A stretch of DNA of 64,000 bases from positions 26,263 to 90,262 of the forward strand of contig DAIDBD010000077.1 of assembly GCA_027310305.1 (NCBI GenBank), in the 5' to 3' direction. Source of the stretch: Herminiimonas sp. GTDB lineage: Bacteria; Pseudomonadota; Gammaproteobacteria; Burkholderiales; Burkholderiaceae_D. Below, piece after piece: positions 35,519 to 46,277 of the stretch. Position 1 is the stretch's first letter. Each line of letters begins with the position of its first letter. The translations under genes were made by a program, and so were the position numbers. The notes under the pieces were generated by a model that saw only the letters and a list, made by a program, of their open reading frames with translations, had not been told where the DNA came from and did no database searches.

Positions 35519-36213
35519 ATCCAGCGGTTGCAACAATGGTCCGATTGAGCCCTGATGTGAAAATCCACGATACGAATCTGCCGCTTTTCGACTATGCCAA
35601 TCAGATCATCTGCGGCGTGGATGAAGCTGGCCGCGGTCCGTTGGCGGGACCGGTGTTTGCTGCGGCCGTGATACTCGATCCGGCCAGGCCCATTGCAGGT
35701 CTGCGCGATTCAAAAAAACTGACCGAAGCGCGGCGCGATGCACTTGCCATCCGGATCAAGGCCGATGCGCTGGCATGGTCGATCGCCCAATGTTCCGAAG
35801 CTGAAATCGACACGCTCAATATCCTGCAGGCGACAATGCTCGCCATGCGCCGGGCAATCGAAGGATTGAAATTGTTGCCGACGCTGGTCTTGATCGACGG
35901 CAATCGATGTCCGGTCAGTGCGATCCGGTCGGAAGCGATCATCAAGGGAGATGACAAGGTGCCCGCTATTTCCGCTGCCTCGATTCTCGCCAAAACTGCG
36001 CGCGATGCGGCGCTCGGCGTTTTGCATCAGCAGTATCCGCATTATGCGTTCGATCGGCATAAAGGTTATCCGACTGCGTTGCATCTGGAGCGCTTGCGGA
36101 TCCATGGCGTGTCGCCGGTGCATCGAAAATCCTATGCGCCGGTCCGTGCATTGCTTGATCTCGCGCTTGCGCAGAAAGAGGCGGAAGTGCAAGGCGGCAT
36201 TCCGAGACCATGA
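35515..36213 (+). CDS. rnhB: Ribonuclease HII
   Basis: 232-residue nuclease that removes ribonucleotides and RNA from RNA-DNA hybrids. Catalytic residues appear in [16 protein letters not shown] (Asp, Glu), [17 protein letters not shown] (Asp) and the later KTARDAALG region (Asp). A 25-residue N-terminal extension precedes the core. The ATGA overlap with lpxB and the overlap with the following methyltransferase continue the operon. Confidence 0.96.
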   Translation: MNPAVATMVRLSPDVKIHDTNLPLFDYANQIICGVDEAGRGPLAGPVFAAAVILDPARPIAGLRDSKKLTEARRDALAIRIKADALAWSIAQCSEAEIDTLNILQATMLAMRRAIEGLKLLPTLVLIDGNRCPVSAIRSEAIIKGDDKVPAISAASILAKTARDAALGVLHQQYPHYAFDRHKGYPTALHLERLRIHGVSPVHRKSYAPVRALLDLALAQKEAEVQGGIPRP

Positions 36214-37004
36214 ATATAAAGTCCATTTCTTCGCGCGAAAATCCGCTCTACAAGGAGCTGAAACACCTCGCATCCAGCTCGCAGGCGCGGCGCAAGGCGG
36301 GGCGTACCTTGCTGGATGGCGTGCACCTGTGCGACGCTTATCTGCAGCATGTCGGCCCGCCGCCTTTTTGCGTGGTGAGCGAGGCTGCACGGGCGCATCC
36401 CGAAGTCATGGCTATCCTTGCCCGTTGCGCAGGGGAACGGACGCAATGCATTGCGCTGCCGGATGCGCTCTACCATGTGCTTAGCCAGATCGAACATGGC
36501 ATCGATCTGCTGTTTGTAATCGACACGCCGCAGGCTGGCGCGCCACCAGCGCTGATGCAATCGGCCGTGCTGCTCGATAACCTGCAGGACCCGGGCAATC
36601 TGGGTTCTATTTTGCGGAGCGCAGCAGCGGCGGGCATCGAATCCGTGTTTTGCAGCGCCGGAACCGCTTTTGCCTGGTCACCCAAGGTATTGCGGGCCGG
36701 CATGGGCGCGCATTTCATCCTGACGATATTCGAAAACGTCGATTTGGCGGATTTGATTGCGGGGGCGAGTGTGCCGGTCTTGGCTACCAGTTCACATGCA
36801 CAGAAACAATTGTATGAAATTGACCTGAAGCGCCCGGTCGCATGGCTGTTCGGCCATGAGGGGCAGGGAATTGCGGACGATTTGCTGGCGCTGGCTACGC
36901 ATCAAATAACCATTCCGCATTTCGGCGCAATGGAATCATTGAATGTTGCGGCCAGTGCCGCCGTCTGCTTTTTCGAACAGGCGCGGCAAAAGCGCTGCGG
37001 CTGA
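36210..37004 (+). CDS. TrmH/SpoU-family RNA 2'-O-methyltransferase
   Basis: 264-residue SPOUT-fold enzyme. An N-terminal substrate-binding domain ([16 protein letters not shown]...[13 protein letters not shown]) is followed by the knotted SAM-binding domain: motif 1 [21 protein letters not shown], motif 2 [13 protein letters not shown], motif 3 [18 protein letters not shown]. It methylates a ribose in rRNA or tRNA; the target cannot be decided from sequence. It is the last gene of the rpsB-to-rnhB chain. Confidence 0.9.
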   Translation: MNIKSISSRENPLYKELKHLASSSQARRKAGRTLLDGVHLCDAYLQHVGPPPFCVVSEAARAHPEVMAILARCAGERTQCIALPDALYHVLSQIEHGIDLLFVIDTPQAGAPPALMQSAVLLDNLQDPGNLGSILRSAAAAGIESVFCSAGTAFAWSPKVLRAGMGAHFILTIFENVDLADLIAGASVPVLATSSHAQKQLYEIDLKRPVAWLFGHEGQGIADDLLALATHQITIPHFGAMESLNVAASAAVCFFEQARQKRCG

Positions 37005-37058
37005 ACATCCACCATCATTCGGGCATGGGCTTGATCTGCCGCCTGCGCTCGATGTTGC

Positions 37059-37394
37059 TCAACACTCCATGTAGACCAGCCCGGGCGCCAGGCAACGCTG
37101 CTTTTCCGGTAGGGCTAGCGTTTCTACGGAAGGGCAGACATGATCAAACTGATAGCGCTTTCCTTCTATGATGGCGTAACGGTATATCGACACGTCCTGA
37201 TAGCTGCCAATCGGATCGAGAACCTTTTCCGGATGTGCATAGCGCGAGTTTTTCGAGCGCATCCCGTTCTTGCCGGAATCAGACGATTCACCAGCCTCAA
37301 TGTCGGATTCAACGCGTTCCAGATTATCCTTCAAGATCCAAAAGAAAAATATCAGACACATCCACAAAATCAGTTGAATAAAGATAACGTCCAT
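37059..37394 (-). CDS. Hypothetical single-pass membrane protein (111 aa)
   Basis: Unrecognised. The N-terminus holds one hydrophobic helix (about 3-21, VIFIQLILWMCLIFFFWIL), followed by an acidic linker (NLERVESDIEAGESSDSG) and a soluble C-terminal part with DPIGSYQDVSIYRYAIIEGKR. Two late cysteines occur (RCLAPGLVYMEC). A strong ribosome site (GGAGG) precedes the ATG at 37394. It is convergent to the TrmH-family gene with 54 bases between stops. It looks like a real single-gene unit with the soluble part either cytoplasmic or periplasmic. Confidence 0.7.
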   Translation of the reverse strand: MDVIFIQLILWMCLIFFFWILKDNLERVESDIEAGESSDSGKNGMRSKNSRYAHPEKVLDPIGSYQDVSIYRYAIIEGKRYQFDHVCPSVETLALPEKQRCLAPGLVYMEC

Positions 37395-37524
37395 GATTCC
37401 TCCGCAAGCTTTATTTATTTATAATAAATTTGTAAGATTTATGTAAGTTTTTTTTTGCGGATTTCATCGCCAATTAAAACGATTTGTCCAAGCCGCGGTT
37501 TGCGGCATTGCAGATTTGCAGCGT

Positions 37525-37563
37525 GAAAGAAAAAAGCGCCATTCATCAAATTGGAATGGCGCT
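37525..37563 (-). terminator. Intrinsic terminator of ppsR
   Basis: Read on the minus strand, AGCGCCATTC (37563-37554) pairs perfectly with GAATGGCGCT (37544-37535) across a nine-base loop, followed by a T-rich run (TTTTTTCTTTC). It lies about 50 bases after the ppsR stop. Confidence 0.85.
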
Positions 37564-37615
37564 CTCGGAAAACGGTTTCTTTAGCGGTAAGGCTGTTATC
37601 CAGATAGCGCAGTGA

Positions 37616-38464
37616 TCAATATGCCCTTTTATCCGACTTGAGTTCTTGCAAAACCATGGCGGCGATCTCTTCGATCGATTTCACAGTGGACGACATCCAG
37701 CGTATGCCTTCCCGCTGCATCATTTTTTCCGCTTCGTTAATTTCGTATCGGCAATTTTCCAGCGCTGCATACTTGCTGCCGGGACGCCGTTCATTGCGCA
37801 CTTCAGACAAGCGGTCGGCGGCAATGGACAGACCGAAAATCTTGTTCTTGTAGGGCGCCAATCCGGACGGCAGTTTGCCGCGCTCGAAATCTTCCGGTAT
37901 CAGCGGGTAATTCGCAGCCTTGATGCCGTATTGCATTGCAAGATAGAGGCTGGTCGGGGTCTTGCCGGAACGCGAAACACCGACCAGGATTACATCGGCC
38001 ATCGCCAGATTCTTGTGCGATTGACCATCATCATGCGCCAGTGAAAAATTGATCGCCTCTATCCGGTTCTTGTATTCGTCCGAATCGGCGATGTTATGGC
38101 TGCGCCCGATCGTATGAGTCGATTTGACGCCGAGTTCCTGTTCCAGCGGTTCCACGAAAGTCTGAATCAAGTCCATGTGCATCCCTTTGGACTGGCGCAC
38201 GACCATCGACAATTCAGCCTTGACCAGAGTGGAGAACACGATCGGACGCTTGCCATCCATTTCGTATGCATCATTGATTCTGCGTACTGCGTCATGCGCA
38301 TTGTCGAGCGTGTCGACGAACGGCAGCCGGATCTGCTTGAAGCGCAGTTCAAACTGCGTCAAGACGGAATGGCCGAAGGTTTCAGCCGTGATGCCGGTGC
38401 CGTCGGAGACAAAAAAAACAGTGCGGTCGGCGGTCGGCAAATGAGGCGTGGCGTGTTCGGGCAT
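37616..38464 (-). CDS. ppsR: Phosphoenolpyruvate synthase regulatory protein (PpsR, bifunctional kinase/pyrophosphorylase)
   Basis: 282-residue DUF299-family enzyme. It inactivates PEP synthase by ADP-dependent phosphorylation of a threonine next to the catalytic histidine and reactivates it by phosphorolysis. Visible are [17 protein letters not shown] near the N-terminus and the P-loop [16 protein letters not shown] (about 150-165). The start chosen is ATG 38464; an upstream in-frame TTG (38479) is possible. It is divergent from its target ppsA with 178 bases between starts and has its own terminator. Confidence 0.95.
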   Translation of the reverse strand: MPEHATPHLPTADRTVFFVSDGTGITAETFGHSVLTQFELRFKQIRLPFVDTLDNAHDAVRRINDAYEMDGKRPIVFSTLVKAELSMVVRQSKGMHMDLIQTFVEPLEQELGVKSTHTIGRSHNIADSDEYKNRIEAINFSLAHDDGQSHKNLAMADVILVGVSRSGKTPTSLYLAMQYGIKAANYPLIPEDFERGKLPSGLAPYKNKIFGLSIAADRLSEVRNERRPGSKYAALENCRYEINEAEKMMQREGIRWMSSTVKSIEEIAAMVLQELKSDKRAY

Positions 38465-38642
38465 GGCATGTTTCCGCAAGTAAAGGCGCTAAAAGATTGG
38501 GATTGCGTAAGCAAAAATTGTATTGCAGCCTGTAAAATGGCGTTCAACGAATTGAAAAATCCGCATTTCATCAAGAATAACAAAAAGCAAGGATCTGCGA
38601 AGGCGCGCATGAAGATTTCTTATCATCAAACTAGAGGGTTCT

Positions 38643-41084
38643 ATGTCCAACGCAGCATATACAGGGGCGCATTACGACCATAAGCCGGGAACTGCTTACG
38701 TAACCGCCTTCGAGGATTTACGCATGACGGATGTCGATTCCGTCGGCGGAAAAAACGCATCGCTAGGTGAAATGATCAGCCAGTTGGCCGGCGCCGGCGT
38801 GCGCGTGCCCGGCGGTTTTGCCACGACCGCCCAAGCCTTCCGCGATTTTTTGGCCCATGGCGCAAACGGCGGGCCGACTCTGGCGCAACGCATTGCCGAT
38901 CGCCTTGCCGCGCTGGATATCGACGATGTCAGGGCGCTGGCGCAAGCGGGTGCGGAAATCCGCCGGTGGATCGTCGAGACGCCGTTTCAGCCGCGACTTC
39001 AGCAGGAAATCAATGAGTTTTACCAAACGCTCGTAGCAGGCTCTTCAAGTGAAATGTCGTTCGCGGTACGTTCCTCCGCCACCGCAGAAGATTTGCCCGA
39101 TGCGTCATTTGCGGGCCAGCAGGAAACGTTCCTGAATGTGGTCGGCATCGAAAATGTGCTCGAAGCGATGAAGCATGTTTTCGCATCGCTCTACAATGAT
39201 CGCGCCATTTCCTATCGTGTTCACAAGGGATTTACACATGCCGAAGTCGCATTGTCGGCGGGCGTGCAGCGCATGGTCCGTTCCGACGTCGGCGCCGCAG
39301 GGGTGATGTTTACACTGGATACGGAATCCGGTTTTCAGGATGTGGTTTTCATCACGTCGAGCTATGGCCTGGGTGAAACGGTGGTGCAGGGCGCGGTCAA
39401 TCCGGACGAATTTTATGTCCACAAGCCGATGCTGGAGCAAAACAAGCTGCCGATCATCCGCCGCAACATCGGCTCCAAACTGATCAAGATGGAATTCACC
39501 GGCGAGGCCAAAGCCGGCCGCTCGGTCAAGACGGTTGATGTGCCGATCGGGTTGCGCAATCGCTATTCATTGAGTGATGCCGAAATCGTCGAATTGGCGA
39601 AGTACGCGGTCATTATCGAAAAGCACTATGGCTGTCCGATGGATATCGAATGGGGCAAGGACGGCCGCGACGGCAAGCTGTACATTTTGCAGGCACGGCC
39701 TGAAACCGTTAAATCCCAGCAAAAATCAACCGATGTGCAGCAGCGTTACAAGCTCAAAGGACACGGTACGGTGCTGGCTGCAGGACGCGCAATCGGCCAG
39801 AAAATCGGCGCCGGCCCGGTCCGGGTGATTCACGATCCGGCCGATATGGAACGGGTGCAACCCGGCGACGTATTGGTGGCCGACATGACCGATCCCAACT
39901 GGGAACCGGTGATGAAGCGCGCTGCGGCGATCGTCACCAATCGCGGCGGGCGCACCTGCCATGCGGCGATTATCGCGCGCGAACTGGGCGTGCCTGCGGT
40001 GGTCGGCTGCGGCGATGCGACCGAACTGCTGAAAGACGGCACGCTGGTGACCGTGTCCTGCGCGGAAGGCGACGAAGGCAAGATTTATGACGGCTTGCTG
40101 GAAACCGAAGTGAGCGAAATCGCACGCGGCGAATTGCCGGCACTGCCGCTGAAGATGACGATGAACGTCGGCAATCCGCAACTGGCATTCGACTTTCAAT
40201 CGATCCCGAATCATGGCGTCGGCTTGGCGCGGCTGGAATTCATCATCAACAACAACATCGGCGTGCATCCGAAAGCCATTCTTGAGTATCCGAATATCGA
40301 CGCCGATCTGAAGAAAGCGGTTGAATCGGTGGCGCGCGGCCATGCATCACCGAAGGCATTTTATGTCGACAAGCTGGCCGAAGGCATTGCCACCATTGCC
40401 GCCGCATTCTGGCCCAAACCGGTCATTGTGCGCTTGTCCGACTTCAAGTCGAACGAGTACAAGAAGCTGATCGGCGGTTCGCGCTATGAACCGGATGAAG
40501 AAAACCCGATGCTGGGTTTCCGAGGCGCTGCGCGTTATCTGGCAGCGGATTTCGCCGAATCGTTCGAGATGGAATGTCTGGCGATGAAGCGCGTGCGCAA
40601 CGACATGGGGCTGACCAACGTCGAGATTATGGTGCCGTTCGTGAGAACGCTCGGACAGGCGGAGAAAGTCATCAATCTGCTGGGTAAAAACGGCTTGAAA
40701 CGCGGCGAAAACGGCCTGCGCCTGATCATGATGTGCGAAGTGCCGTCCAATGCGATTCTGGCGGAGCAGTTTCTCGAATACTTTGACGGCTTCTCGATCG
40801 GATCGAATGATCTGACCCAGCTTACGCTCGGACTTGACCGCGATTCGGGCATGGAATTGCTGGCCGCCGATTTCGATGAACGCGATCCCGCAGTGCTTGC
40901 CCTGTTGTCGCAGGCCATAGCGGCTTGCCGCAAGCACGGAAAATATGTCGGGATTTGCGGCCAGGGCCCGTCGGATCATCCGGATTTTGCCGAATGGCTG
41001 ATGAAAGAAGGCATTACATCAATTTCGCTGAATCCGGATTCGGTCATCGATACCTGGCAGAAACTGGCTGCGCTTAAGGCCTGA
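38643..41084 (+). CDS. ppsA: Phosphoenolpyruvate synthase (pyruvate, water dikinase)
   Basis: 813-residue gluconeogenic enzyme making PEP from pyruvate and ATP. The N-terminal ATP-grasp domain includes [12 protein letters not shown] and [21 protein letters not shown]. The swivelling phosphohistidine domain has [15 protein letters not shown], with the Thr before the Cys-His being the PpsR target. The C-terminal TIM-barrel domain carries [12 protein letters not shown] and [16 protein letters not shown]. The gene is divergent from ppsR and is followed by a 14-base-pair hairpin. Confidence 0.98.
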   Translation: MSNAAYTGAHYDHKPGTAYVTAFEDLRMTDVDSVGGKNASLGEMISQLAGAGVRVPGGFATTAQAFRDFLAHGANGGPTLAQRIADRLAALDIDDVRALAQAGAEIRRWIVETPFQPRLQQEINEFYQTLVAGSSSEMSFAVRSSATAEDLPDASFAGQQETFLNVVGIENVLEAMKHVFASLYNDRAISYRVHKGFTHAEVALSAGVQRMVRSDVGAAGVMFTLDTESGFQDVVFITSSYGLGETVVQGAVNPDEFYVHKPMLEQNKLPIIRRNIGSKLIKMEFTGEAKAGRSVKTVDVPIGLRNRYSLSDAEIVELAKYAVIIEKHYGCPMDIEWGKDGRDGKLYILQARPETVKSQQKSTDVQQRYKLKGHGTVLAAGRAIGQKIGAGPVRVIHDPADMERVQPGDVLVADMTDPNWEPVMKRAAAIVTNRGGRTCHAAIIARELGVPAVVGCGDATELLKDGTLVTVSCAEGDEGKIYDGLLETEVSEIARGELPALPLKMTMNVGNPQLAFDFQSIPNHGVGLARLEFIINNNIGVHPKAILEYPNIDADLKKAVESVARGHASPKAFYVDKLAEGIATIAAAFWPKPVIVRLSDFKSNEYKKLIGGSRYEPDEENPMLGFRGAARYLAADFAESFEMECLAMKRVRNDMGLTNVEIMVPFVRTLGQAEKVINLLGKNGLKRGENGLRLIMMCEVPSNAILAEQFLEYFDGFSIGSNDLTQLTLGLDRDSGMELLAADFDERDPAVLALLSQAIAACRKHGKYVGICGQGPSDHPDFAEWLMKEGITSISLNPDSVIDTWQKLAALKA

Positions 41085-41123
41085 TTTGCAGTAAGGCAGT
41101 CTTTCGCTCCGCATGGAAGCAGG

Positions 41124-41161
41124 CAACGAAACACGCGGGCGCAAGCTCGCGTGTTTCGTTG
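41124..41161 (+). terminator. Long hairpin after ppsA
   Basis: CAACGAAACACGCG (41124-41137) and CGCGTGTTTCGTTG (41148-41161) form a perfect 14-base-pair stem with a 10-base loop, 40 bases after the ppsA stop. The T-run after it is absent, so it is either an atypical terminator or a 3'-end stabilising hairpin. Confidence 0.65.
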
Positions 41162-41190
41162 TAAACCGGGGACATGTTATGCAAAAGGAT

Positions 41191-41310
41191 TTGACGCAGG
41201 GAAATTTTGGATTAGACTATATTCACATTGAATAGCATAACAACGTCCAACAATTTTTATCCGTTGCATTTAAACCCTCGTAACCTAGCGGTCCGCGAGG
41301 GTTTTTGTTT
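41191..41310 (+). ncRNA. Candidate small RNA or attenuator leader upstream of nfeD
   Basis: TTGACG (41191-41196) with TAGACT (41213-41218, 16-base spacer) or TATATT (41218-41223) could start a transcript near 41225-41230. Within it CAACG (41241) can pair with CGTTG (41262). It ends in a clear intrinsic terminator: AAACCCTCG (41272-41280) pairs with CGAGGGTTT (41296-41304), then a T-rich run to about 41312. No open frame lies inside. It is either an approximately 80-base free RNA or an attenuator for the nfeD-stomatin pair. Confidence 0.45.
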
Positions 41311-41312
41311 TT
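41272..41312 (+). terminator. Intrinsic terminator upstream of nfeD
   Basis: Perfect nine-base stem AAACCCTCG/CGAGGGTTT with a 15-base loop, followed by TTTTTGTTTTT-like sequence. It lies 50 bases before the nfeD ATG and is not close to any plus-strand stop codon except the ppsA stop about 190 bases away, which already has its own hairpin. Confidence 0.8.
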
Positions 41313-41360
41313 GCACGCGTGCCTTGTAAATCAAGAAAAACAGCAAGAAAGGAATAGCAG

Positions 41361-41810
41361 ATGAATGGCTGGATAATGTGGTTCGTGCTGAGCGGCGTGA
41401 TCGTGATTCTTGAAATGTTCACCGGCACGTTCTATTTGCTGATGATCGGCATCGGCCTTGCAGCGGGCGGCTTAGCTGCGCTGGCCGGAGTCAGTAGCGC
41501 GTTGCAGTTTATCGTTGCGGCCGCGGTCGGCATCATTGCGATTTTTGCGTTGCGCCAAAGCAGATTCGGCAAGTTTGATAAAGCCGATGCGACGCGCGAC
41601 CGGAATGTCAATCTCGATATCGGCGAAACGGTGGCGGTAGCCGAATGGAAGCACAATGAGGGCGGTTCGGCTACTGCGCGCGTGATGTATCGCGGTGCGA
41701 TGTGGGATGTCGAACTGGACGCGGGCGCAACCGCACGGGCGGGATCGTTTATCATTCGCGAAGTGCAGGGTAATCGATTGATTGTGGCAAACAGTACTTC
41801 AAGCCGTTAA
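41361..41810 (+). CDS. NfeD-family membrane protein
   Basis: 149-residue protein with two or three N-terminal membrane helices (about 5-25, 30-45, 48-66) and a C-terminal OB-fold domain (about 80-147, e.g. GETVAVAEWKHNEGG and ATARVMYRGAMWDVEL). NfeD proteins partner stomatin/SPFH proteins encoded next door and may influence membrane microdomains. The gene has a GAAAGGAA ribosome site. The SPFH gene starts 19 bases after its stop, the classical pairing. Confidence 0.92.
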   Translation: MNGWIMWFVLSGVIVILEMFTGTFYLLMIGIGLAAGGLAALAGVSSALQFIVAAAVGIIAIFALRQSRFGKFDKADATRDRNVNLDIGETVAVAEWKHNEGGSATARVMYRGAMWDVELDAGATARAGSFIIREVQGNRLIVANSTSSR

Positions 41811-41829
41811 TAATATAAAGGGAAACATC

Positions 41830-42762
41830 ATGGAATTCGGCTTCGGAACCTTCACTTTGATTCTTTTCGCCATTGCCGTCGTCTTCGTGATCAAGACCGT
41901 CAATGTGGTGCCGCAACAGCACGCGTGGGTAGTGGAACGATTGGGCAAGTATCATGCGACGCTCGGGCCGGGCTTGAAAATCGTGCTGCCTTTCATTGAT
42001 CGCATTGCCTATAAACATTCGCTGAAAGAAATTCCGCTCGATGTGCCGATGCAGGTCTGCATTACCAAAGACAATACGCAACTGGAAGTGGATGGCATTC
42101 TCTACTTTCAGGTCACCGATCCGATGAGGGCGTCCTACGGTTCGTCGAATTATCTTTCGGCCATTTCGCAATTGGCGCAAACCACGTTGCGTTCGGTGAT
42201 CGGGAAAATGGAGCTCGACAAGACGTTTGAAGAGCGCGACCTGATTAACCACAGCATCGTCAATGCAGTCGACGAATCGGCCGCGAACTGGGGCGTCAAG
42301 GTGCTGCGTTACGAGATCAAGGATCTGACGCCGCCAAAGGAAATTCTGCATGCGATGCAATCGCAGATCACCGCCGAACGGGAAAAGCGGGCGTTGATCG
42401 CCGCGTCGGAAGGACGCAAGCAGGAACAGATCAACATTGCCACCGGCGAACGTGAAGCCGCCATCGCCAAGTCGGAAGGCGAAAAGCAAGCGTCGATCAA
42501 CCGCGCGCAAGGCCAGGCCGCCGCGATATTGTCGATTGCGGAAGCAAGCGCGGAAGCGTTGCGTAAAACCGCCGCAGCCATTCGCGAACCGGGCGGTTCC
42601 GACGCGGTCAATTTGAAGGTGGCGGAACAGTATGTGAGTGCGTTTGCTCAATTGGCCAGGACCAATAATTCGATCATCGTTCCTGCCAATTTAAGCGACA
42701 TCAGCGGCTTGATCGCCGGCGCGATGCAAGTGGTGAAATCTCAGCAGGGCGGCGCTAAATAA
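41830..42762 (+). CDS. SPFH/Band 7 stomatin-like protein
   Basis: 310-residue membrane-anchored SPFH protein. One N-terminal hydrophobic helix (about 6-25) is followed by the SPFH domain (VVPQQHAWVVERLGKYHATLGPGL to about 200) and a coiled coil rich in Ala, Glu and Lys (AEREKRALIAASEGRKQEQ..). A C-terminal oligomerisation segment ends in SGLIAGAMQVVKSQQ. Family members form large membrane rings linked to quality control. The start chosen (MEFGFGTFTLILF) has a GGGAAA site. Its partner is the NfeD gene upstream. Confidence 0.94.
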   Translation: MEFGFGTFTLILFAIAVVFVIKTVNVVPQQHAWVVERLGKYHATLGPGLKIVLPFIDRIAYKHSLKEIPLDVPMQVCITKDNTQLEVDGILYFQVTDPMRASYGSSNYLSAISQLAQTTLRSVIGKMELDKTFEERDLINHSIVNAVDESAANWGVKVLRYEIKDLTPPKEILHAMQSQITAEREKRALIAASEGRKQEQINIATGEREAAIAKSEGEKQASINRAQGQAAAILSIAEASAEALRKTAAAIREPGGSDAVNLKVAEQYVSAFAQLARTNNSIIVPANLSDISGLIAGAMQVVKSQQGGAK

Positions 42763-42805
42763 TCAGCATCATTAACACCGCTGCCGGATACTGGCCGATG
42801 CAGCG

Positions 42806-43255
42806 TCATCGCCGGTGCTGCTTCATCGCTGCCTGTATTTCGCGCTGTGTGTCGCGCTGTTTTTCGGTGTCGCGCTTGTCATGCTGCTTCTTGCCTTTGG
42901 CGAGTCCGATTTCGCATTTGACGCGGCCTTTGAGGTAATGCAGATTGAGCGGCACCAGCGTATAGCCGGAACGTTCGACCTTGCCGATCAGCCGCTTGAT
43001 TTCATCGGCATTCAGTAAAAGCTTGCGGGTGCGCACCGCTTCCGGATGAATATGGGTGGATGCTGTCGGCAGTGCGCTGATGTGCGCGCCGAACAGAAAG
43101 ACTTCGCCATTGCGCACGATTACATAAGCTTCCTTGAGCTGTACGCGGCCGGCGCGGATCGATTTGACTTCCCAGCCTTCCAGCATGATGCCCGCCTCGT
43201 AGCGTTCCTCGATAAAGTAATCGTGGAAGGCTTTTTTATTATCAACAATGGTCAT
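42806..43255 (-). CDS. smpB: SsrA-binding protein SmpB
   Basis: 149-residue RNA-binding protein essential for tmRNA trans-translation. Motifs are [39 protein letters not shown] and [26 protein letters not shown] (in part). The C-terminal tail is basic ([19 protein letters not shown]) and enters the decoding centre. It is divergent from ratA with 82 bases between starts, a conserved arrangement in proteobacteria. Confidence 0.98.
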   Translation of the reverse strand: MTIVDNKKAFHDYFIEERYEAGIMLEGWEVKSIRAGRVQLKEAYVIVRNGEVFLFGAHISALPTASTHIHPEAVRTRKLLLNADEIKRLIGKVERSGYTLVPLNLHYLKGRVKCEIGLAKGKKQHDKRDTEKQRDTQREIQAAMKQHRR

Positions 43256-43337
43256 GAGATGGGAGCGTTCGGGAGCCGCTTGAGCTCCTGGTCGGTTAAA
43301 ATTTCAACTTTGCATTCTATCAAACGGTTTCTATTCA

Positions 43338-43769
43338 ATGGCAGTCGTGCATAAATCGGTTTTTTTGGGATATAGCGCAGAGCAAATGTTTGCATTGGTG
43401 GATCGGGTCGAGGATTATCCCAAGTTTCTACCCTGGTGCGGCGGTGTCAAGGTGCAACAGCGCGACAGAAACAAGCTGATCGCCACCATTTCGATACGCT
43501 ATCACGGCGTGACGCAAAGCTTCACGACCGAGAATACCAATGCGCCGCCGGCATCGATCAAAATGAAGTTGATCGAAGGGCCCTTCAAACATCTGGACGG
43601 AACCTGGACTTTCAAGCCGCTGCGTGAAGATGCGTGCAAAATCGAATTCGATTTGCATTATGAATTTTCAAGCCGGATCCTGGAGCAGATCATCGGACCG
43701 GTTTTCAATATGATCGCCAACAGTTTCGTCGATTCGTTTTGCAAACGGGCGGAAGTGGTATATGGCTGA
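43338..43769 (+). CDS. ratA: RatA/COQ10-like START-domain protein
   Basis: 143-residue SRPBCC-fold protein beginning MAVVHKSVFLGYSAEQMFALVD, with YPKFLPWCGGVKV and FEFSSRILEQIIGPVFN-type C-terminal helix. In E. coli the RatA homologue was reported to bind 50S subunits and block 70S formation. The eukaryotic homologue Coq10 binds ubiquinone. Which function applies here is undecided. It overlaps rnfH by eight bases and is divergent from smpB. Confidence 0.93.
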   Translation: MAVVHKSVFLGYSAEQMFALVDRVEDYPKFLPWCGGVKVQQRDRNKLIATISIRYHGVTQSFTTENTNAPPASIKMKLIEGPFKHLDGTWTFKPLREDACKIEFDLHYEFSSRILEQIIGPVFNMIANSFVDSFCKRAEVVYG

Positions 43770-44073
43770 ATTTTCTGCCGGTCTGCATGTACAGGTTTGT
43801 TATGCGAGGACGGGAACGCAGATCGTGCGCGATGTAATCGTCGCTGGCGGAACGACGTTGCACGACGCGATCAGGCAAAGCGGCATTCTCAACGATGCGC
43901 CGGAAATCGACCTGACGGTTTGGCGGGTCGGCATCTACGGCAAACTCAGGCCGCTTGATACCGTGTTGCGTGACCGCGACCGTATCGAAATTTACCGGCC
44001 GCTGCTGGCGGATCCGAAAGAGTCGCGGCGCAAACGCGCGGTCCGGACAGATAACAGGAAGTCTGCCCGATAG
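43762..44073 (+). CDS. rnfH: RnfH family (UPF0125) protein
   Basis: 103-residue small beta-grasp (ubiquitin-like) protein. Motifs are VQVCYARTGTQIV, ARQSGI-type helix (TLHDAIRQSGIL), VWRVGIYGKLRPLDTVLRDRDRIEIYRPL and the basic tail DPKESRRKRAVRTDN. It is the usual partner of ratA (also called RatB), and the eight-base overlap implies coupled translation. Its molecular role is unclear. Confidence 0.93.
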   Translation: MAEFSAGLHVQVCYARTGTQIVRDVIVAGGTTLHDAIRQSGILNDAPEIDLTVWRVGIYGKLRPLDTVLRDRDRIEIYRPLLADPKESRRKRAVRTDNRKSAR

Positions 44074-44082
44074 CGGGAATAT

Positions 44083-44613
44083 CTATTTGCATTCATCGAG
44101 AATGCGCTTGGCATCCTGCATTTCCTGCGCGCGTTGCGCATCGTTCAAGTAATAGCGCTCTCCGTTTTTATCGGTACGGGCCAGGCGTACACCCGACTGC
44201 AGAGTGCGATTGTAGGCACGCGCCTGGTCGCAATTTTTTGCCTTGTCAGCCGCCAGTTTCGCCTCGTCCGCCGCTTTCTTTTCTTTCTCGGCCCGTTCCA
44301 TTTTGCGCTTCTGGAAATCGGCATTTTTTTCAGCGATCGTCATCGGTGCTTTGTCCTTGGCCACAGCGGCACCTGGAGCCGCGGCTGCGGTTTCGGCCGA
44401 TACCGGCACCGTTTTGGGCGAGAAACTGGAAGCCTGGCCCGGTTGTTTCACAATGCGGCTTGTCGGCACCGAAGCAGGCGGGGGAATATCGGAATATTGC
44501 TTGATGCCGTTTTCATTGAACCACACGTACTGCGCACTTGCAGCGGTTGTAAAACTCAGCGCGGCCAGTATGGCGGCGCCGGCGGTAACCTGTTTCAACA
44601 AAATTGGTTTCAT
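44083..44613 (-). CDS. DUF4124-domain exported protein
   Basis: 176-residue protein with a Sec signal peptide (about 1-28, ending TAASA/QY). The DUF4124 motif YVWFNENGIKQYSDIPPP follows immediately. The rest is a low-complexity Ala/Lys/Glu helix (about 90-130) and a C-terminal part with CDQARAYNRTLQSGVRLART containing one of two Cys (the other in DECK at the end), which may form a disulphide. I chose the ATG at 44613 with a GAGGA site. Function is unknown; the family is common in beta- and gamma-proteobacteria. Confidence 0.88.
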   Translation of the reverse strand: MKPILLKQVTAGAAILAALSFTTAASAQYVWFNENGIKQYSDIPPPASVPTSRIVKQPGQASSFSPKTVPVSAETAAAAPGAAVAKDKAPMTIAEKNADFQKRKMERAEKEKKAADEAKLAADKAKNCDQARAYNRTLQSGVRLARTDKNGERYYLNDAQRAQEMQDAKRILDECK

Positions 44614-44737
44614 TGCAATCCTCGACGGTTTCGTTCGTACAGCAGATTTCGCCATGCTTTGTTATCCATGTCAATGAATTTACGGGTTTTTCGGCCGGAC
44701 CGACGGTTCCAAAAACGATGCATTTTATGGATTTCTG

Positions 44738-46230
<1,493 letters not shown>

Positions 46231-46277
46231 GTGCTTTGCTGAAGGCACAATCAGATGCGCCAGATTTCTAATCTGAA

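Noticed and set aside
43338..44073. ratA-rnfH as a toxin-antitoxin pair
   Set aside because: Despite the RatA/RatB names, the pair is a conserved chromosomal neighbour of smpB and RnfH is not shown to be an antitoxin; I treat it as housekeeping.
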